Positions 33,568-45,695 of a DNA stretch of 64,000 nt are shown here, in pieces. The stretch covers positions 62,001 to 126,000 of the forward strand of contig NW_026251415.1 of the NCBI RefSeq assembly GCF_025118155.1, in the 5' to 3' direction. Both the position numbers and the translations under genes were made by a program. The notes beneath the pieces are model-generated. The model saw nothing but the letters and a program-made list of their open reading frames with translations, was not told the DNA's origin and did no database searches. The stretch is from Cokeromyces recurvatus (lineage: Eukaryota > Mucoromycota > Mucoromycetes > Mucorales > Mucoraceae). Position 1 is the stretch's first letter; the number at the start of each line of letters is the position of its first letter.

Positions 33568-34290
33568 TTCTTTTGGGGTTCAAATGCACACAGATCTCCA
33601 TGTTGACTACTCCAAACAGACAGATTGCACCAAGAATAGTATGACTAACTGCTTTAGCTGAAGGTGTTGTAACAATAGCAGGAGTACCTCGAGTTGAGTA
33701 GATCTTGCTGTAGACGGTTTTATGTTAATGTCAAATGCACTTTCGTCAATGAAAATGCAATTTTTTGTATAGTTCATATCAGTTTTTTGACCAAGTTTCA
33801 ACCCATTCATATCTTTCTATAATCTTAGCACTTTGGTTTCTTGCGACTGGATGACAAGTAGCTTTTTTTGATACTTAAATTACACTCGGTGGATATAAAC
33901 TTTCCGACTACAGTTTCTTTCAGACTAAAGCCTTCAAAGCTTTTGGCGAGTTCATCAACTGCATCAGACACTTGGGCATGAGGATATTCGTTAAAAAATT
34001 GTATAAGCTGACTCTTTTTTTGGTGTTTATCTTGTTGATTCGTTTTTCGTAAATGTTCCACTCAGGATGATCCCTAAATTTCTTGGTCTAATCCTATCCT
34101 GTACGCACATTAAGCAGCTCTTCTAGCTGCAGCTGCAGCACTTGGAAGTTTAATCTTTAGGTAATAAACAAACAAGGTCTTTTGACTATCAGAATAATTG
34201 GTATACTTGCTTGGAGTGCTGTTTAACGTCTTCAAGTCCTCATAACAAAGACGAATTTCAGAACCTACCATTGGTGTTTAAAGCAAAATG
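33568..34290 (-). pseudogene. Tc1/mariner transposase C fragment, interrupted by element B
   Basis: Minus-strand pieces: NYSDSQKTLFVYYLKIK (near 34190), SQLIQFFNEYPHAQVSDAVD (near 34010), NCIFIDESAFDINIKP (near 33730) and ILGAICLFGVVNMEI (near 33620). They follow the order of transposase B with similar sequence. The reading stops at a TA dinucleotide (33566-33567) exactly where element B ends. The catalytic C-terminal half is absent. Confidence 0.78.
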
Positions 34291-34857
34291 AATAGAAACA
34301 CGTGGCACTTTTATGCTCAAGAGAGGTCTAGAAACTGCTTTCAAGGAAAGTGTTTTGATAGAATGTGAAGGCAAAAGACAGAATCCCTGTTACTTTTTTT
34401 TTCCCAGCTTCTTGGAAGAACCGACGCATTTGAGTCTTCAAAGGAGTAGTGTTGAAATAATTTTTACTCGTCTTTATGTATTTCTTTATTCGCGACAAAA
34501 TTATGAAAGACAACATGTTTTCTACAGCTCAGAGTTTGGCCAAAGTTCGCTTTTGTATAAATGGCTCAAACTCGTTTTTGTAGCTCTAGTTAATTGTAGA
34601 ACAAACTTTCTTTTTGTTTTTTTTTTTTTTTTTTTGGGAGAGGGTGGAGCTACTGCATAGCGCTAGCCTTCCTTTTCGGATAGCTTTTTGTATCATAATG
34701 TATATTAGGGGAAGAATTAAAAAAAGAGAATAGATCGTTACGATTTTATTTTGAGGCGATCATATCTAAGATGCCTGGTTTCGATAAGGTAGTGGTATCC
34801 TCTGTTTATAGATAATAGTCTTAAACAACGTGGATGTAAGAGGAAATAGAAAAAAAA
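34291..34857. other. Non-coding stretch with T-run
   Basis: No gene recognised. A T-rich run lies at about 34610-34636, followed by GGAGAGGGTGGAGCTACTG. It may be remnants of a poly(A) element on the minus strand. Confidence 0.35.
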
Positions 34858-36574
34858 TTATTTATTAGCTTTATGGGTCTTCTTCTTCTTCTTGGCCTTT
34901 ATCTTTGTTTCAAACTTGGTCTCAAAAGAGAAACGCACGCGCTCTCTTCCAATTCTCTTTTCTTCTTTTGTCTTCTTCTCATTCACTTTAACAACAAAGT
35001 TGTTAAGCTCACACTGTATAGAATACGTCAGTACACTGTTGCTATAGTCAGTTTGTTTGCAATTAATACCTTAACAAAATAAAAAGCTTCGACAATTGAA
35101 GGCAAGTGTACAAGGTGGTGACTTTGTTCAATCAAAGAGAAGCGATTGATTGCCATAGGCATATATACTCCATCAGCAAGAAGCATCATTTGGAAAAGCG
35201 TACAGTCAAATCCTATCAAAGTATCTGTATTAGATAGCGTGTTCTTTTTTGGTACACGACATACAAAATGAAAGCATACCTTCGACCAAAAGACCAAGTG
35301 AAGAAGGGTTTTGCACTCCCAAACAAAGTTGCTCGTCCACAGATCCTTTCATCTGCTTCATTAGTTTTGCGTAGTCATCTTCAGGTTGGTATTTGCTTGT
35401 AGTCTCCGGTCTTTTCACTTCAACAAAGAAGAAATAGAGCTCTTTGCTCTTGACCTTCGTGCCAATCATGAAGTCTGGTTTCTTGCCATCTTTATTTGGC
35501 TTGTCAATTCTATCCATGAGCATGATATACGGCAGTTAGTATAGGCATAAATAAAAATAACTATGTATACACTTACATGGCATATAAAATGTCTTTGCTT
35601 GCATCTTGTAGTAACACTCTTCGAATAACCGGCATTAAATGCTTTTCCGTGAATGAAGCTTTAGAGGTATTTGCAACACAAGCATGGAACTGACTCTCAT
35701 GTCTGACTAGGTATTTAACCATGCTCATCATGTCTTCCTTTACTTCATTTTCTTCATTTTCTTCATTTTCTTCTTTCTCTTCTTTCTCTTCTTTCTCTTC
35801 TTCTCTATCTTCTTTTTCTCCTTCTTCACTTTCTGTATCATCTTCTCCGACACTCTATTCACAAATTTTATCAGAAAAAGTTTTTTTTTTTTTTTTTTTT
35901 TTTTTTTGGACTGGTTCAACTTACGTCAGCTTCGTTCTTGCAGTATACAACTGCCTTGGCAGGTGTACGCTCGAACCTGGGCTTCATGCGGCTAGCTATT
36001 GATCTCAAAGCTTTGCGAGTGCTTCCATAGAAGTATCTAGTAACACATTTTTTATCGTCAAACTTATTAAGGGGGAATATATGAGAGAAGGAGCTAGAGT
36101 GAGAAGAGTTGTTCCAGTTGAAGTTAGCGCGTTAAGAGAAAGAGGAAAGATAGCTCTTTGAATACTTACAGGATTCTCAAGCAATTTATGTTATTCCCTT
36201 CATCGGCTTCGCCAATGGACTTCTTTCTGAATCTCTTTAATGCTTCAGTAATGTTGATGTTTTTAACAAGAAGCTAAAAGTAATGTTTAGGCCTTATTCA
36301 GCTATAGGTATCCACGCACTTATTTACCTCTTCTTTTGGCTTCCACTCCTTGCTTCCTCCACCCAGAAAGTACTTTATTTTTATAGTTCGCTTGACATCT
36401 GCGGAAGAGATTGATCCTTCCGACAAATCAGGACTAGGAGCTAAAAGAACGTGAATAAGTATAGAGTTGGTTTTCACATATAAAAACTCTTTTGAACGTA
36501 CATCTCTCTCTTTTCAAGTTTATTGTGAAGTTGACTTGACCGTAGAAGATTGATTTATTTAGGAAATTAGACAT
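34858..36574 (-). CDS. PD-(D/E)XK-like family protein, intact eight-exon member
   Basis: Exons 36574-36502, 36440-36328, 36273-36170, 36036-35925, 35854-35577, 35509-35280, 35224-35070 and 35013-34858 have GT-AG borders and sum to 407 codons without interruption. The protein starts MSNFLNKSIFYGQVNF. A Glu/Lys-rich acidic repeat (EEKEEKEENEE) lies at about residues 145-165. The core follows: KPDFMIGT...FFFVEVKRPET, which gives PD...EVK as in the 9148 and 26594 genes. Then come DDYAKLMKQMK, DCTLFQMMLLADGVY and LPSIVEAFYFVK. The C-terminus KAKKKKKTHKANK looks like a nuclear localisation signal. Nuclease fold and nuclear location are inferred. The gene seems to be a host-resident, intron-rich member of the family represented by the mobile-looking copies. 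Confidence 0.7.
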
Positions 36575-36959
36575 TTTAGAGTATACGATCAGATTACTAA
36601 GAAAGTTGAAGGTGAAGAAGAATTCTTGTTAAGCATTCTCTCAGATAGGCAATATGCCTCTTATCTTGTGCAACTTTACTAAATTGACATAAACTCTCAT
36701 CTTCTCCTTTTAAATGGTACAGATCCACTTGTAAGGCATTTTGTATTAGGTGAGTTTATTTAAAACCTGCTTAACTGTCTGGAAACCCACCCCCCTGTTT
36801 TTTCTTTATTTTTCTTTTCTTTTTTTTTTTTTTTCTTTTTCTTTTCTTAATATCTTAACACACACACACACACAGTAGCAAGGTTCCCTTGCTTGCAAAG
36901 ATAATAAATGTACTATACACTACAGAGATTAAATCTTTTCTTTGTAAAGCGCAAAATGA

Positions 36960-37085
36960 TAACATAGTATACTCTTTTTTTTTTTTTTTTTTCCTTTATC
37001 CTAAAGGAATTATTTTCTCACTTTAATGACATGACCCGGGCGAGTTTGATATGTATTAAATAATCTCGTGCTTATTGAGTTTTAT
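36960..37085 (+). mobile_element. Solo LINE 3' tail
   Basis: A T-run, a CCTAAAGG palindrome, then GACATGACCCGGGCGAGTTT and TCTCGTGCTTATTGAG. It resembles the 3' ends of the LINE copies, most closely copy 5 (23252-23310). No coding part is attached. Confidence 0.6.
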
Positions 37086-38148
37086 ACTATTCTCAAGTGT
37101 ATGTACTACCTTCGGTTCTTATTTGCAGTATGATGAAAGAAAAGTTTGAAGAAGATTATTTAAAAAGTTTAGTCTCCCCTCTCTATACTTATTTTAATAT
37201 TGGATCTATATCCTGATCCTGTTACACACTACGGCCTACTTCATTAGTGACTTGAAAAGCAAATAAATGTTTAGTTGAACTTGATGTGTATTCTTGATGA
37301 ATTTGAGACTAACTCATTAGCATCAGACCTGTATAAAATCATCAAGGGAAGCTACGACACAAGCCTCATTATTTCAAGTAGTTACAGGTAAGTTAATTTT
37401 GGGTGTATTTAGGTTCAGTATGCTGGTAACAGTAAGTATTATCATAATTCTTCACCTTCCTTCCTCTCTCCCTCCAACAAATTGTGTCGCGGTTCATGCC
37501 CAAAAAAAAAAAAAATGAATACTGCAATTTATATGGAATGTATGATAAAAAAAAAAATCAAGACTGGCGAAATTAACCAGATCATATATTTTTTGTTGTT
37601 GTTGTTGTTGTTAATTCATATCAGTTCATATACAACGTCATAAAGAGCTTCATTTGTTCAACAATGAATTCAAGTCACTCGCAGTTACTTTTCATTTTAT
37701 GTGTTCACTACTACCTAAATGGGGTTACGGAAGATAATAAAATAAAACCTTGAATATACTGTACTCAATATACAAATAAAAGAATGCCTTGATCTCAAAT
37801 CCTTGTAGTCTAATACATATAAAGCAAATGCAAATGCAAATGAAAAAAAAAAAGTTATATGACAAAGTTGTCCAGACTCTTTGTTTCATCGATATACCCA
37901 CTTTCTATTATACACCCCCTCTTTATGTAATAAAAAACGATATAATATGATTTATTAGCAGGCATCTAAACTGTTTAATTTAACTACCTTTCTTTACATG
38001 TTTTAAAAGGCTAAAAAAAAAATAAATTAGAAAAGGGTAGAGGGGAGGTGGTGTCTTATGATATAAACAAAGTTAAAGAAATTAATATAAACTACTTTAA
38101 ACAATAAGGGTAATAGACAAATAAATAAATAATAGATAAAAAATAATG
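37086..38148. other. Intergenic, no gene seen
   Basis: AT-rich, with a (TTG)n tract near 37591-37610 and several A-runs. No coding signal was found. Confidence 0.5.
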
Positions 38149-39610
38149 TTATAGCCAGGAAGATAATATAGATGAAGGATCATTAAGTGACTGTTGTGAT
38201 GCAGTAGTATACAATTTTTTGACTTCAGAAGATTCTTTCTTAAGATAAAGAGACTGCTGAGATGGTGTCGGTAAAGGTAATATTCTTGTATTAAATAGAC
38301 TATTATCAATTGAAGAACAACTGTGATAGTTAGTAGTAGAGATCTCTTTAGCATTTGATAATATATTTTCCATTGACATTGGAGACGATCGAACTATTTC
38401 TTCAGGTGAAGGTAATAAAGGCCTTTTTGATTTGAATAATTCAGTCTGTAATAATTGTGAACGAGAATCATGTTGTTTTTTCTTTACATTATTTGATTCT
38501 ATTTGTTTTTTATCATATTTCCTACATCGTTTACCAACAATACTAAATTCTGTTACAAAAGACATGATATATACATATATATTTATATGTATTTTACTTT
38601 GATGAAGATACTCTAGGTTCTTTTCTAATTCTTATTCGAACGCCTTGATCTGAAAATGATCTTGTAAGTAAAGTAGATTCTAAAACAATAAAAGATAAAA
38701 ATAAAGTCTATTAATTTGACACACACACACACATATTTGTATATATATTTACCTGACATTCCTGGAAAGCCTAAAAGATAAATTTAAATACATATAATAT
38801 GTTAGATCTGTAATAAAACTTACTTTTCGGTGAATAAACTTGAAATATATCAGAAATAACAGAACAGAGTCGATTTACATAAATTCTATATTTTATAAAG
38901 TGATTTAATTCTTTTTCTTTTTTTTTTTTTTTTCCTTTTTCCTTTTTCCTTTTACCCTTCAATTTCATATAAAGTAAATTTTAAACGATAGAAGCCTTCT
39001 AGTCGAACACTAATGTCTGAAAATATAAAATATCCACCTTCTATTATTATTCATCATAACACTTGAGTCAGATCAAGAATATATTAAGAAAGGAAAAATA
39101 ATAATAAAACCTGTATTGTCATGGTCTTTGAGTTTATATAATGATTGTACAACAGTCCCAGCTGTAGTTCTATTACCATTGATAAAATGTAAATCTGTTT
39201 CACCACTTATATCTGTTAATGTAGCATATAAAAAGAAATTGGGATTGTGCAAATAGTCATCATTTCTTTATCAATACACATGTAAGGTTATTATTATTTT
39301 CCGTAAACAAAATATACATGCATCTATTCTTTATTTACTCGCTTACTCTAATTGATGACTTGATAATTGAATAATAGGTGGAGGATCAATCGGTCTTCTA
39401 TCCACTAAATTTGTTGTAACAAAAAAAAAGGTTAAATATCAAGTCAAAAATCATAAAAATAATCAAAATCACCTTTTTCTTTAAAACTACATAGTCTTGC
39501 TTTAGATGGTTGCTGACGTACTAATAAACTAAATCTAAATAGTTGAATAAATAAATAATCATTTTAAACTCTTGAAAAGTTTCATTTTACAATGTCGATC
39601 TTAAAGTCAT
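38149..39610 (-). CDS. Velvet-domain regulator
   Basis: Nine exons join in frame to 310 residues: 39610-39591, 39534-39473, 39404-39347, 39265-39111, 39037-38956, 38885-38824, 38770-38753, 38679-38598 and 38542-38149. Velvet motifs in order: LLVRQQPSKARLCSF, DRRPIDPPPIIQL, NPNFFLYATL, TTAGTVVQSLYKLKD, GGYFIFSDISVRLEGFYRLK, VYSPKSFPGMSEST and SFSDQGVRIRIRKEP. The 18-nt exon encodes FPGMS. A basic tail follows (GKRCRKYDKKQIESNNVKKK), a likely nuclear signal, then a Ser-rich C-terminus. Velvet factors (VeA, VelB, VosA) are DNA-binding regulators of development and metabolism in fungi. Which subgroup this is was not determined. The short first exon is the least certain part. Confidence 0.88.
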
Positions 39611-41683
39611 GTCTTGTTGATTCTTTTTAAACAAATGCATAAAACAAAAAATAAATAAATAAAAAAAAAAAAATAGAAAAAATTCAGGGGTGGTGGTGGT
39701 GAGTGGGGGTAGTAATAATCAGAATAATAATCAGAATAATAATAATTATAAAAGAATAGTTATTATTTGAAGTAGCAAGAAGAAGAAGAATAAAAGGAGA
39801 AGAACAAATACATATTTATAGAAAAAAAATATTTTTATATTTAGATTTTTAATATTTCCACAAAGAATCCGTTTTTTTTTTTATACATTTCTATTTTTTT
39901 TTTTTTTTTTTTTTTTTACTTGTCAAATTTACTACAAAGTTTCATGTAAGAATCTTAAAATTGTGCTTAGGAAACCCCCCCCTTTAAAGATCTTTCTTAT
40001 TATAGTTACTTTAAATTACATGATTTGCCTTTTCTTTTTTTATATTTTATTACTTATTAACGCTTTGTTATTATGTGTAAAATGTACTGAGTTGCAGCAC
40101 ACTGAAAGTATGAATTGAATCGATTTAAAGAGAGAGGAATCTATTTCAATTCTATCCTAATTTTACAGTAGATTTTCTTTGAATAAATTATTGGATTTAA
40201 TATAGTTTCCTATGTATCAAACCTGGGAAAAAAAATAGATGTTTGAAGATCTATAAGGATTTATCTGGGGTTGAAAAAAAATAAATGAATCGGACTTTTT
40301 ATTGTTAAACTGCTGCTCTGCTCTACACTGATAATAATAGCAATAATAATAAATAAATAAATAAGGTATGTTCCCAAAAATAAAATTAAATGCAAGTGTA
40401 TTTTATGAAATAACAATGACAAGACATTAAAATGTTACAAGAGATAATAGGCGAATTATCTTGTAAAAGAATTTGTATTCTTAAGAACTATTATATTGGC
40501 TTTGAAGTTAATGTTTTCATTAATGCAAATGGGCACCTTCTTCAGTGAGGAATCAAACAATAGACTCAATTATGAAGGTAATAGGTGCAATTCTTATTTC
40601 CTGTCTATATAATCTCACGTATTGATCTAATTATTATACGCTACTCTGGTTACACTAATATTTATTTTTGGTAAACAAATGTCAGTGCACAACAAAATAT
40701 CACTTTCACATCTTTTACCAGAACAGAAACTAATAAACTGGATAAGTTCATATATTCACTTTGATTGATTAAATATGATTCGGATACTTATAATCAAGCC
40801 CTCTATCTCATCAAAAAAAAAACAATTTCTATTATTAGACCTTTCTAGACCTCATCTTGTGTAGCTCTTGAGAGAGAATAAGTCTTTTTTTTATTTATTT
40901 ATTTAATTAATTGACGTCAATAGGCAAACATGCATAGATAAAGTGTACTTATTACAAAACTGTAAGCAAAAAAAAAAAAAAAAAAAAAAAAAGAAAACGC
41001 CGTAATAATAGTTTGCCTTTCCTTTCCTAATCACTCACCACACACACGCTACTTTTCCTATGATTGTCCAACTCACTTAAAAATTGCTTTACCCGTCTTT
41101 AATTGATAGGGTATTTATTCTATGTCGCCTTAGAATTGCCTCTCCCATTTTACTGTACTTTGTAAATATATAATGTTCCAAAAAAAAAAAATTATTAAAC
41201 ATTCTTGACAATTCCAAAAAGTCTTGTAATTTTACATGTTTTCTTCACCGCTGCAAACATGTATTCTATTTAAAGTATAAAAAATGAAACCGCAAAAATC
41301 GATCAGTTATATTACTAATCCAGGTTAAAATCGCTCAATTATATTACTAATCCAGGTTAAAATAACTCTATTATATTAATTTACATTGCAGCAAACTTAT
41401 TTATTTTAGTTCTGATGGAACTAAGGCTCTATCTTGTAGAAATTTTCAATTCTCAAGTAATACAAGTTTTTTTTTTTTTTTTTTAATAAATACATAGCCC
41501 TGTTTATTTATTTTTTTTTTTTTTTAGACGATATTTTTTTGACAGCAACTGAAATTTCTTGAAAATATGAACCCTTTATTGCTAGACACACCCCTTTTTT
41601 GTTTGTTTGTTTGTTTGTTTGTTCGGTCCTGAATTTTTAATTTCCTTCTTTTTTTTTTTCAGAAAAAAAATATATAGTAAAAC
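39611..41683. other. Intergenic, no gene seen
   Basis: Two kilobases of AT-rich sequence with homopolymers (T-run 39895-39917, A-run 40969-40992), (AAT)n tracts and a duplicated ATTATATTACTAATCCAGGT (41303-41360). A pyrimidine tract ending CAG at 41662 just before the next ATG suggests a 5'-UTR intron of the reductase gene. Confidence 0.5.
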
Positions 41684-42727
41684 ATGGCATTCTCCCCTTC
41701 AGAATTCAGAGCATTCAAGGTAAAAATGAACACTTACAACAATCATAAAATGCTGAATATTATATATTTTTTAAATAGCTTGAAAAAGTCGAACGCGTTA
41801 ATCATAATGTGTCCCATTTCCGTTTCAAACTACCTAATGAAACTGATGTAGCTGGTTTGCCTATTGCTTCTTGTGTCTTGTTCCGTGCTGACATTACAAA
41901 GAATGGAAAAACGGAAGAAGTCATTCGTCCTTATACTCCTACTTCTGTTGAACAAGTAAACAAAGAAACTATCTAATGTATTAGTATTAAAGTTTAATAT
42001 ATCAATAGGCACAAGGCTACGTTGACTTTGTCATCAAAGATTATCCTGAGGGTAATATGAGTAGACATGTACATTCAATGAAAGTAGGTGATACTATTGA
42101 TATTAAGGGTCCTTTTGAAAAATACAACTGGGATAGCAAGCCTGTTGATGAAGTTGGCATGATTGCAGGTAAAAGGAATCAATCATTCTATTTAAAAAAA
42201 AAAAAATAAATATTAACAAAAAAAGTAAATAATGTTAGGCGGTACCGGTATTACACCTATGGTAAATCTATAAATGCCCTCACCTCTTTTTTTTTTTTTT
42301 TTTTGTCCTAATTTCTTATATATTTTCCATATAGCTTCAATTTTTGCGTAAGGTTTTTAGCCCTGAATCATCTCACAAGACCTCCAAATTTTCTTTGATT
42401 TTTGCCAATGTTTCAGAAGAAGATATTTTATTCAAAGAAGAATTAGATGGTTATGCTCAATCTTATCCTGATCGTTTCAAGGTTACTTATGTTCTGGATA
42501 AGCCTTCATCTCAAGATTGGGCTGGCGTTACAGGTTATGTTACCAAGGACTTGCTAATGAAGAATTTGCCTAAACCTGATGTTGAATCCTCCATGATCTT
42601 CGTCTGTGGCCCTCCTCCTATGATGGAAGTTATCAGTGGTGATAAGAATCCTGATAAGAGTCAAGGCACTTTGAGAGGTTATTTGAAAGAACTCAATTAT
42701 GTTCAAGATCGTGTCTATAAACTTTAA
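41684..42727 (+). CDS. NADH-cytochrome b5 reductase, MCR1-like
   Basis: Five exons (41684-41719, 41779-41955, 42009-42168, 42239-42261, 42335-42727) give 262 residues. FAD-binding motif RPYTPTS, then GNMSRHVHSMKVGD. NAD(P)H-binding motif GGTGITPM is split by two introns, one before GG and one after TPM. CGPPPMMEV sits near the C-terminus. The enzyme transfers electrons from NADH through FAD to cytochrome b5. LPIASCVLF in place of the GQH of Cbr1-type enzymes is closer to the Mcr1 group. No N-terminal membrane anchor or presequence is visible: the protein starts MAFSPSEFRAFK and an in-frame TAA lies just upstream. The 23-nt exon encodes GGTGITPM. An alternative upstream exon with an anchor would need transcript data. 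Confidence 0.92.
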
Positions 42728-43018
42728 TAGAACCTGTTATAAATTACATCAAAGTGTGTAGTAAGAAATAGGGTCCTTTTTTTTTAATAATGATTTTATT
42801 AATAAAAACAAGTATTCAGAGACTTTTTTTTCCTTTTTTTTTTTTTTAATACAAAGAGATAAAAATTATTCAATATAGTCGTTTTTTTTCTTTTCTTTTT
42901 TTTTTTTTTCTTTTTTTTTTTATGAATAGATGAAGTTTCCGCTTGATTGAAGAAATGGGTATAAATATATACATATACACACATATATATATATATAAAA
43001 AAAGAATCTTGTTTTGTT

Positions 43019-45695
43019 TTACTGTCGGAATTGATGCGAATATTTTCCCATTTTCATAGCAAGTTTTGGTGGAAGTTTTATGTCAATAGTCCTATCATTC
43101 CCTTGGTAATCTTCTTCATCATGGTATCCAATATCTAAGGTAATTGTAATCAAATTAGCACTTAAATGATTAAAGTCTCGTTTAATTAAATCCAGCACAT
43201 CGTCCAAAGATATAAAATATAAATGACGATTAACAAAATATTCTTTCTCTTCGTGAATCATATGTCTTAGCGTAAACCACAGTCGAGATTTTCCTTGTAT
43301 ATTGATCGTTTTTCGTTTATTTCGTAAATAGGAATAAGTAGACCAAAAGGTCTCTAAGCTCATATTTAGAAAGAGACTCACTTGAAGATCAATAACATAG
43401 TACTTGATGTCATTTGTAGAAGTAATCTGTACAGTGTAGAGTGGTGAATAGCACAGTGTATTCTTTTCTTTACTGTTCTTACTTTCTGGAGGTGGTGTAT
43501 GTGCAGGTGAATAAGGATGATGAGCGGTGTGTATCTGAGGTATATGAAATTGGGTTATTGCTGATGTTGTGGCATAGAATTTTTTTTTAGTTGGAATAGG
43601 TCGATTCACAGTAGTTAATTCTTGTTTAAACTTGGTATGTTCATTTTTATCTTTTTCTTCAGTCTTTATAACAGTTTCTGTTTTCACTGTATAAGGTATG
43701 TTTTCACCACGTAATAAATACGATTCTTCTATTCCATTTTCTTGTGTTGAAGCCTTTTCATCAATAGACTTGTTTTTTTCTAAATCTGCTGCTTGAACTA
43801 GGCGTCTCTTTTTAGTCTGTACATTCGAGGATGATTTTTTATTTATACTGTTTTGAACTAAAATAAACCATTTTTTTTTTAGAACAACAAAGTTTATCAA
43901 TTCATGTATTTCACATATTACCATCTGTTTCATCTTCTTCTTTCTTTATGAATGATCTCTTTGTTCTTTTCTTCTTAGTAACAGGACTTGCTGTTTGTAA
44001 AACTAACATAACATCTTCATACTCATGTTCAGTTGCAATGTCAATAGGTTCAGCATGATGTGCATTCCGAGCAAAAGGATCAGCACCATGCTCAAGTAAT
44101 AACTCTACAATTTTGCAATGGTTATTTTCAGTTGCATCATGAAGAGGTGTATCCAAATCGCCACCTTTAGCATTTACATTAGCTCCATACTGGATTAGAA
44201 TTTTGACTACTTCGATATGTCCATTTAATGATGCTTCATGAAGTGGTGTCCATCCTGCATAATCTTTTTCATTAGGATTTGCACCAGACTCAAGTAGTGA
44301 TCTCACAATCTCTGCCTCACCACGTTTGGCGTATTTATGAACATTTGTACGACCACTACTATCTTTTTTGAACGGGTCTAGTTTAGTTGCATAAGAGTGG
44401 CTTGTTGTTTTCTTTCGACGATTTCCTCTAACAGAAGAAATGTCACTTTCAACTGAAGGGGACTTTCGACGAGAATTTGTTCTTTTCCTTCTCTTTGGTA
44501 AAACAATAGGACCAGTATAATAATCTAATTGTTGTTGATTGCTGTTTTTATTCTGATTATCCATGTTGGCGAAAGTACGCATATAGTTTTGAATTTTCCT
44601 TTCTTCGCGCGTTAACTGTCTTTCAGGCTCATTTTTTAGTGCGGTTTTAAGAGCAATTTCATCTAGTGCATCACAAGCTTCTTTCTCTAAACGAACTTCA
44701 TCCATTCGTGCAGTTAGGATACGTCGAATAGGTGGATATGCAGCTGAAACGTGGTAAGGGTTCATGCCGTCTTTATCTTTCATATTGACATCAACACCTG
44801 CAGTATTTATCAAAAAGACAACAATATCTTGATGTCCATGTCGACTGGCTTCATGTAATGGAGTATCTTGTCGCTCAGTACCAAGAATATTTACAATTGC
44901 ACCTTGCTCAATAAGTAACTCAGCAATCTCTAAATAACCTAAAGCACAAGCAAAATGAAGAGGTGTTGCGTTTTGATTATCTTTTGCATTCACATCGACT
45001 CCCTGATTAATAAGTGAACGAGCTAATTCAAGTTCATTATTTAAACATGCACGATGTAAAGACGAGCGGCCTTCTTCATCACGAGCTATTAATTCATCTA
45101 ATTCCTTCATTTTAGTTTCTAAAATAACTTGACATTCGTCATCATTACAGAGATCAATTGGCCGTTTCTCAGCTTCGTTAAGAGCGAAAACGTCTGCACC
45201 TGCATCGACTAAAAGTTTGACGCATTCAGGTGAATTACTGTTGCAAGCATCATGCAAAGGAGTATCTAGGCCAAAACCTCTAGCATTAATTTCAGCACCA
45301 CATTCAATCAGATATTTTGCAATTTCGAATTGTCCTTTAAGAGCAGCTTCATGAAGTGGTGTCCATCCAGCATTATCTTTAAAATTGACATCAGCACCGC
45401 ACTCAATTAGTTCTTTCACCTTATCTAAATGACCAGCTGTCGTAGCAGAAAATAATTTTGTTCGGCCCGCTTTGTCTTTTTTGTTGGGATTCTGACAGGC
45501 CTTTTTTCTTCCTTTTTTCACTATTGTTGGTTCAGGCGATGAAGAGCTTGTCATTATTCGGTTACGTTTTTTCTTTTGTGACTCGTAGCTAATATTTTCT
45601 TCTTCATCGTCTTCTTCATCATTATCTGTACTTACAAGTGATTTAAGGTCTTCACTTGCATATTGTTGTTTAGATTGAAGTTCAGCTTTTAACAT
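43019..45695 (-). CDS. Ankyrin-repeat protein, Hos4/ANKRD11-like
   Basis: Two exons (45695-43922, 43857-43019) give 870 residues. The N-terminus is acidic and basic with KKKRNRIMTSSSS. The first ankyrin block covers about residues 75-330 (DKAGRTKLFSATTAGHLDKV, NAGWTPLHEAALKGQFEIAK, LDTPLHDACNSNSPECVKLL and further repeats). A linker with KRRKRTNSRRK follows. The second block is near residues 455-565 (DSSGRTNVHKYAKRGEAEIV, AGWTPLHEASLNGHIEVVKI, LDTPLHDATENNHCKIVELL). The C-terminal ~150 residues form an uncharacterised domain (FLNMSLETFWSTYSYLRNKR...). AGWTPLHEA-LDTPLHDA repeats are typical of Set3-complex subunit Hos4 and of ANKRD11/12, so a chromatin/deacetylase-complex role is inferred. Confidence 0.78.

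Noticed and set aside
35721..36002. Phe/Ser-rich plus-strand frame
   Set aside because: Antisense of the acidic Glu-rich exon and adjoining T-run of the 34858-36574 gene.
38149..38565. Separate 138-residue gene beginning MSFVTEFSIV
   Set aside because: A GT-AG join (38598 to 38542) puts it in frame as the last exon of the velvet gene, whose domain would otherwise end abruptly.
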